DNA from: Alphaproteobacteria bacterium
GTDB taxonomy: Bacteria; Pseudomonadota; Alphaproteobacteria; RF32; CAG-239
Assembly: GCA_017963715.1 (NCBI GenBank)
Contig: JAGCTK010000168.1
Span: forward strand, 1-7,463
DNA: 7,463 bases
Direction: 5' to 3'
Below the pieces are notes generated by a model, which ran no database searches, was not told where the DNA came from, and was given only the letters and a program-made list of their open reading frames with translations. Both the position numbers and the translations under genes were made by a program. Of the stretch, positions 5,184 through 7,463 are shown piece by piece; position 1 is the stretch's first letter, and each line of letters opens with the position of its first letter.

Positions 5184-6551
5184 ATGGCAAAAAAGCCCGG
5201 TATTCAATATATTTGCCGCGAATGCGGTGCCGTTTTTCCGAAATGGCAGGGAAAATGTGATGCCTGCGGCCAATGGAATACTTTGGAAGAAGAAAAACTC
5301 GAGGGTGCGGGTTATTCTGTTTTGAGCCCGAAGAAAAAAGGCAATCTGATTGAATTTGTCTCACTAAGCGGCTCCACACAAACTTATGAACGTCTTAAAA
5401 CCGGCATCAAAGAAATCGATCGTGTTTCGGGCGGCGGTTTGGTGCCCGGTTCGGCCATTTTGGTGGGCGGCGATCCCGGAATCGGCAAATCAACATTGTT
5501 GTTGCAAATTGCGGCCGGTTTAGCTCAAAAGCCCGAACATCCCGAATGTTTTTATATCTCGGGTGAAGAAGCGTTAGATCAGGTCAGGATTCGGGCCGAG
5601 CGCTTGGGTGTTGCCGAAAGCCCCGTCAAATTAGCCTCGACAACCGAAGTCAAAGATATTATCGCAACCATTGAAAAATCAAAGCCGGCTGTCGTGATTA
5701 TCGATTCGATACAGACGATGTATTTGGAAGATGTGGAATCAACACCCGGCAGTGTGTCTCAGGTGAGAGCCTGCGCTTATGAATTGATTAAACTTGCCAA
5801 GAAAAAAGGCTTTGTGCTGTTTTTGGTCGGCCATGTCACCAAGCAGGGTGCGATTGCCGGACCGAAAATTTTGGAGCACATGGTTGACACGGTTCTTTAT
5901 TTCGAGGGCGAGAGAGGACATCATTTCCGCATTTTGCGCGCTGTTAAAAACCGCTATGGCGCAACCGATGAAATCGGCGTGTTTGAGATGCAGGATAAGG
6001 GGCTTGTTGAGGTCGAAAATCCGTCCGCACTCTTTTTGGCCGAGCGTCAGGGTAATGTTTCCGGCTCGTGCGTATTTGCCGGGATTGAGGGCTCACGGCC
6101 GCTGCTGGTCGAAATTCAAGCGCTTGTCAGTCAAAGCGGTTATGCTGCGCCCAAACGTGCCGTCGTCGGCTGGGATTCCAATCGTCTGTCGATGATTTTG
6201 GCGGTTTTGGAGGCAAGATGCGGCTTTAACTTCAGCGGACAGGATGTGTATTTGAATGTAGCGGGCGGGCTCAAGATTTCGGAGCCGGCAGCAGATTTGG
6301 CCGTTGCCATGGCCGTTATTTCATCGCTTTCAAACAAACCCTTGCCGTCTGACATGGTCATTTTCGGTGAAATCGGCTTGTCAGGTGAAATACGCGCCGT
6401 CTCTCAACCCTCGCTTCGTTTAAAAGAAGCGGCCAAACTCGGTTTTACAAACGCGATTATTCCAGTCAGTTTTTCAAAAGAAAAACAACAAACGGATTTA
6501 TCATGTTATGAAATCGGCAATGTTCATCGTTTAATCAATTGGTTTAATTAA
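5184..6551 (+). CDS. radA: DNA repair protein RadA (branch-migration helicase)
   Basis: RadA (Sms) is a RecA-like ATPase that promotes branch migration during homologous recombination and repair. The 455-aa length is standard. The N-terminal C4 zinc finger uses Cys11, Cys14, Cys25 and Cys28. The RecA-like core has Walker A GGDPGIGKS (95-103), Walker B VVIIDS (170-175) and the RadA-specific KNRYG motif (255-259). A Lon-protease-like domain fills about 285-450, with VGWDSNRLSM and the GEIGLSGEIR block (395-404). It lacks a Lon Ser-Lys catalytic pair, as in other RadA proteins. GGAGG at 5172-5176, inside the end of mlaF, lies 7 nt before ATG 5184, indicating translational coupling. All family motifs look intact. 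Confidence 0.97.
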   Translation: MAKKPGIQYICRECGAVFPKWQGKCDACGQWNTLEEEKLEGAGYSVLSPKKKGNLIEFVSLSGSTQTYERLKTGIKEIDRVSGGGLVPGSAILVGGDPGIGKSTLLLQIAAGLAQKPEHPECFYISGEEALDQVRIRAERLGVAESPVKLASTTEVKDIIATIEKSKPAVVIIDSIQTMYLEDVESTPGSVSQVRACAYELIKLAKKKGFVLFLVGHVTKQGAIAGPKILEHMVDTVLYFEGERGHHFRILRAVKNRYGATDEIGVFEMQDKGLVEVENPSALFLAERQGNVSGSCVFAGIEGSRPLLVEIQALVSQSGYAAPKRAVVGWDSNRLSMILAVLEARCGFNFSGQDVYLNVAGGLKISEPAADLAVAMAVISSLSNKPLPSDMVIFGEIGLSGEIRAVSQPSLRLKEAAKLGFTNAIIPVSFSKEKQQTDLSCYEIGNVHRLINWFN

Positions 6552-6564
6552 AAGGGCAAAAAAA

Positions 6565-7242
6565 ATGCAACTGAATAATTTAGATGTTATCCTTATTATA
6601 TTGACGCTCCTTTCAATGGTCATTTCGCTTGTGCGCGGGCTTGTGAAAGAAGTTTTATCAATTATCGGGTGGGTACTGGCCTCAATTTTTATCTTTTATT
6701 TGCTCCCCTATTTGACACCCTTGGTCAAACATTATGTTGCCAGTTCGACAACCGCGATGTTTGTGGCCGCGCTCGTTTTGCTGATTATCTTTTATATTAT
6801 GTGGTTTTTTGCAACATTCAAAATGCTCAAGACATTACGCAAAAGCAAACTGTCGGGTTTAGACAGAGGTTTGGGGTTGGTTTTTGGGGCTTTACGCGCC
6901 TTTTTGTTGGTGATTCTGTTTCATATTTTACTTTCGACGATGTTGCCGGAAGACGCGAAAAACCCGTTTTTCGCCGACAGCAAATATTTTGCCGTTGCCG
7001 GAGACTTTTCAGAGCCGATTAAAAACCTGATTCCTCAGGAAACGCTCGAAAAATTATCCGAAAAAGCAAAAGTCAAACGCGCCTCTGACAAAGAGGATTC
7101 CGCCTCATTGTTTGAAAAGTTGGCCGAACCGCGTATCAAAAAAATCAGTGAGGAACCTCAAAACAACGAAGAAGAAGGTTATGATAAAGCCGAAACTAAA
7201 AGTCTTGACCGACTGATTGAAACTGAGGTGGAAGAACCTTAA
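6565..7242 (+). CDS. cvpA: CvpA family inner-membrane protein
   Basis: This 225-aa protein resembles CvpA, an inner-membrane protein first linked to colicin V production and later to envelope stress tolerance; its biochemical role is not settled. There are four hydrophobic segments (about 7-23, 30-50, 64-84 and 105-125). The family blocks GLVKEVLSIIGWVLA (25-39) and LDRGLGLVFGALRAFLL (99-115) are present. After the membrane part comes a hydrophilic, Lys/Glu-rich tail (about 127-225). ATG 6565 follows AAGGG with 8-nt spacing and lies 13 nt after radA. In many proteobacteria cvpA precedes purF, but here it closes the operon and a terminator follows 25 nt after the stop. Confidence 0.88.
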   Translation: MQLNNLDVILIILTLLSMVISLVRGLVKEVLSIIGWVLASIFIFYLLPYLTPLVKHYVASSTTAMFVAALVLLIIFYIMWFFATFKMLKTLRKSKLSGLDRGLGLVFGALRAFLLVILFHILLSTMLPEDAKNPFFADSKYFAVAGDFSEPIKNLIPQETLEKLSEKAKVKRASDKEDSASLFEKLAEPRIKKISEEPQNNEEEGYDKAETKSLDRLIETEVEEP

Positions 7243-7267
7243 ACAATCATATGCTTATTTGAACACC

Positions 7268-7301
7268 ACCGCCTTTGTGAAAAACAAGGCGGTATTTTTT
7301 T
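7268..7301 (+). terminator. Rho-independent terminator of the operon
   Basis: ACCGCCTT (7268-7275) pairs with AAGGCGGT (7286-7293), and one bulged T allows two further pairs. A single A and seven T (7295-7301) follow the stem. The stem is GC-rich and correctly placed after cvpA. No T-run follows the hairpin on the minus strand, so it probably serves only the plus-strand operon and not the convergent gene. Confidence 0.88.
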
Positions 7302-7320
7302 GTTTCGGCGTATTTATGGC

Positions 7321-7463
7321 TTATATATCCAAATCTTCGGCAAATTTGGCGTGTTCAATGATAAACTGAAATCTCAGTTCCGGATTTTTGCCCATCAAGC
7401 GCTCAACTTGTCGACGCGTTGCAAAGGCTTCTTCCCTGCCCTCCTCGGTATTGGTCTGAGGCA
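7321..7463 (-). CDS. parE: C-terminal end of a type II topoisomerase B subunit, probably ParE (partial)
   Basis: The minus strand is open from the window edge to a TAA at 7321-7323, giving the last 46 residues of a longer protein whose 5' part lies beyond 7463. The segment ERLMGKNPELRF followed by a FIIEHA segment and the acidic end EDLDI match the C-terminal tail of topoisomerase IV subunit B, the ATPase subunit that decatenates chromosomes together with ParC. GyrB has a similar tail but typically reads RREFIE at the equivalent point, so ParE is favoured. The gene converges on cvpA with a 78-bp gap. The call rests on a short segment. Confidence 0.7.
   Translation of the reverse strand, partial: PQTNTEEGREEAFATRRQVERLMGKNPELRFQFIIEHAKFAEDLDI

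Noticed and set aside
5794..6195. 133-residue open frame inside radA on the same strand
   Set aside because: It is an out-of-frame reading of an intact, strongly conserved gene with no recognisable domain.

Overview
The window is a stretch of bacterial chromosome of moderate to AT-leaning composition, most likely from an alphaproteobacterium. The clearest pointer is the short HPr kinase (about 146 residues, kinase domain only), a form characteristic of Alphaproteobacteria. The gene order MlaE-MlaF-RadA-CvpA, the ParE-type tail at the right edge and the SNase-like protein with a C-terminal PWDW motif agree with this. I cannot name a genus. Host-associated or metagenome-derived low-GC lineages are plausible, but that is inference.

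Layout. Positions 1-580 carry no credible gene. They hold a perfect AT-rich inverted repeat (51-72) and a cluster of small REP-like palindromes (about 165-401), including a perfect 53-bp tandem duplication and a head-to-head pair of hairpins. A monocistronic-looking L-lactate dehydrogenase gene follows (581-1546). A good extended -10 promoter (1555-1583) then starts a tightly packed co-directional run of seven genes: a membrane-anchored SNase-fold protein, tsaE, hprK, mlaE, mlaF, radA and cvpA (1616-7242). Gaps range from a 4-nt overlap to 28 nt, and the run ends at a clear intrinsic terminator (7268-7301). The 3' end of a convergent topoisomerase gene, probably parE, occupies the right edge on the minus strand.

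How the genes fit together. The operon mixes housekeeping functions: tRNA t6A modification (TsaE), PTS-Ntr-type regulation (HprK), outer-membrane lipid transport (MlaE permease and MlaF ATPase), recombination branch migration (RadA) and an inner-membrane CvpA-family protein. They share transcription more than a pathway. The usual partners MlaD, HPr/EIIA and PurF are not in the window.

I see no new defence or mobile system. The observations most worth following are the SNase-like domain, which has lost most of its catalytic and metal-binding residues, and the palindrome cluster, whose edges are conserved while its stem sequences differ.
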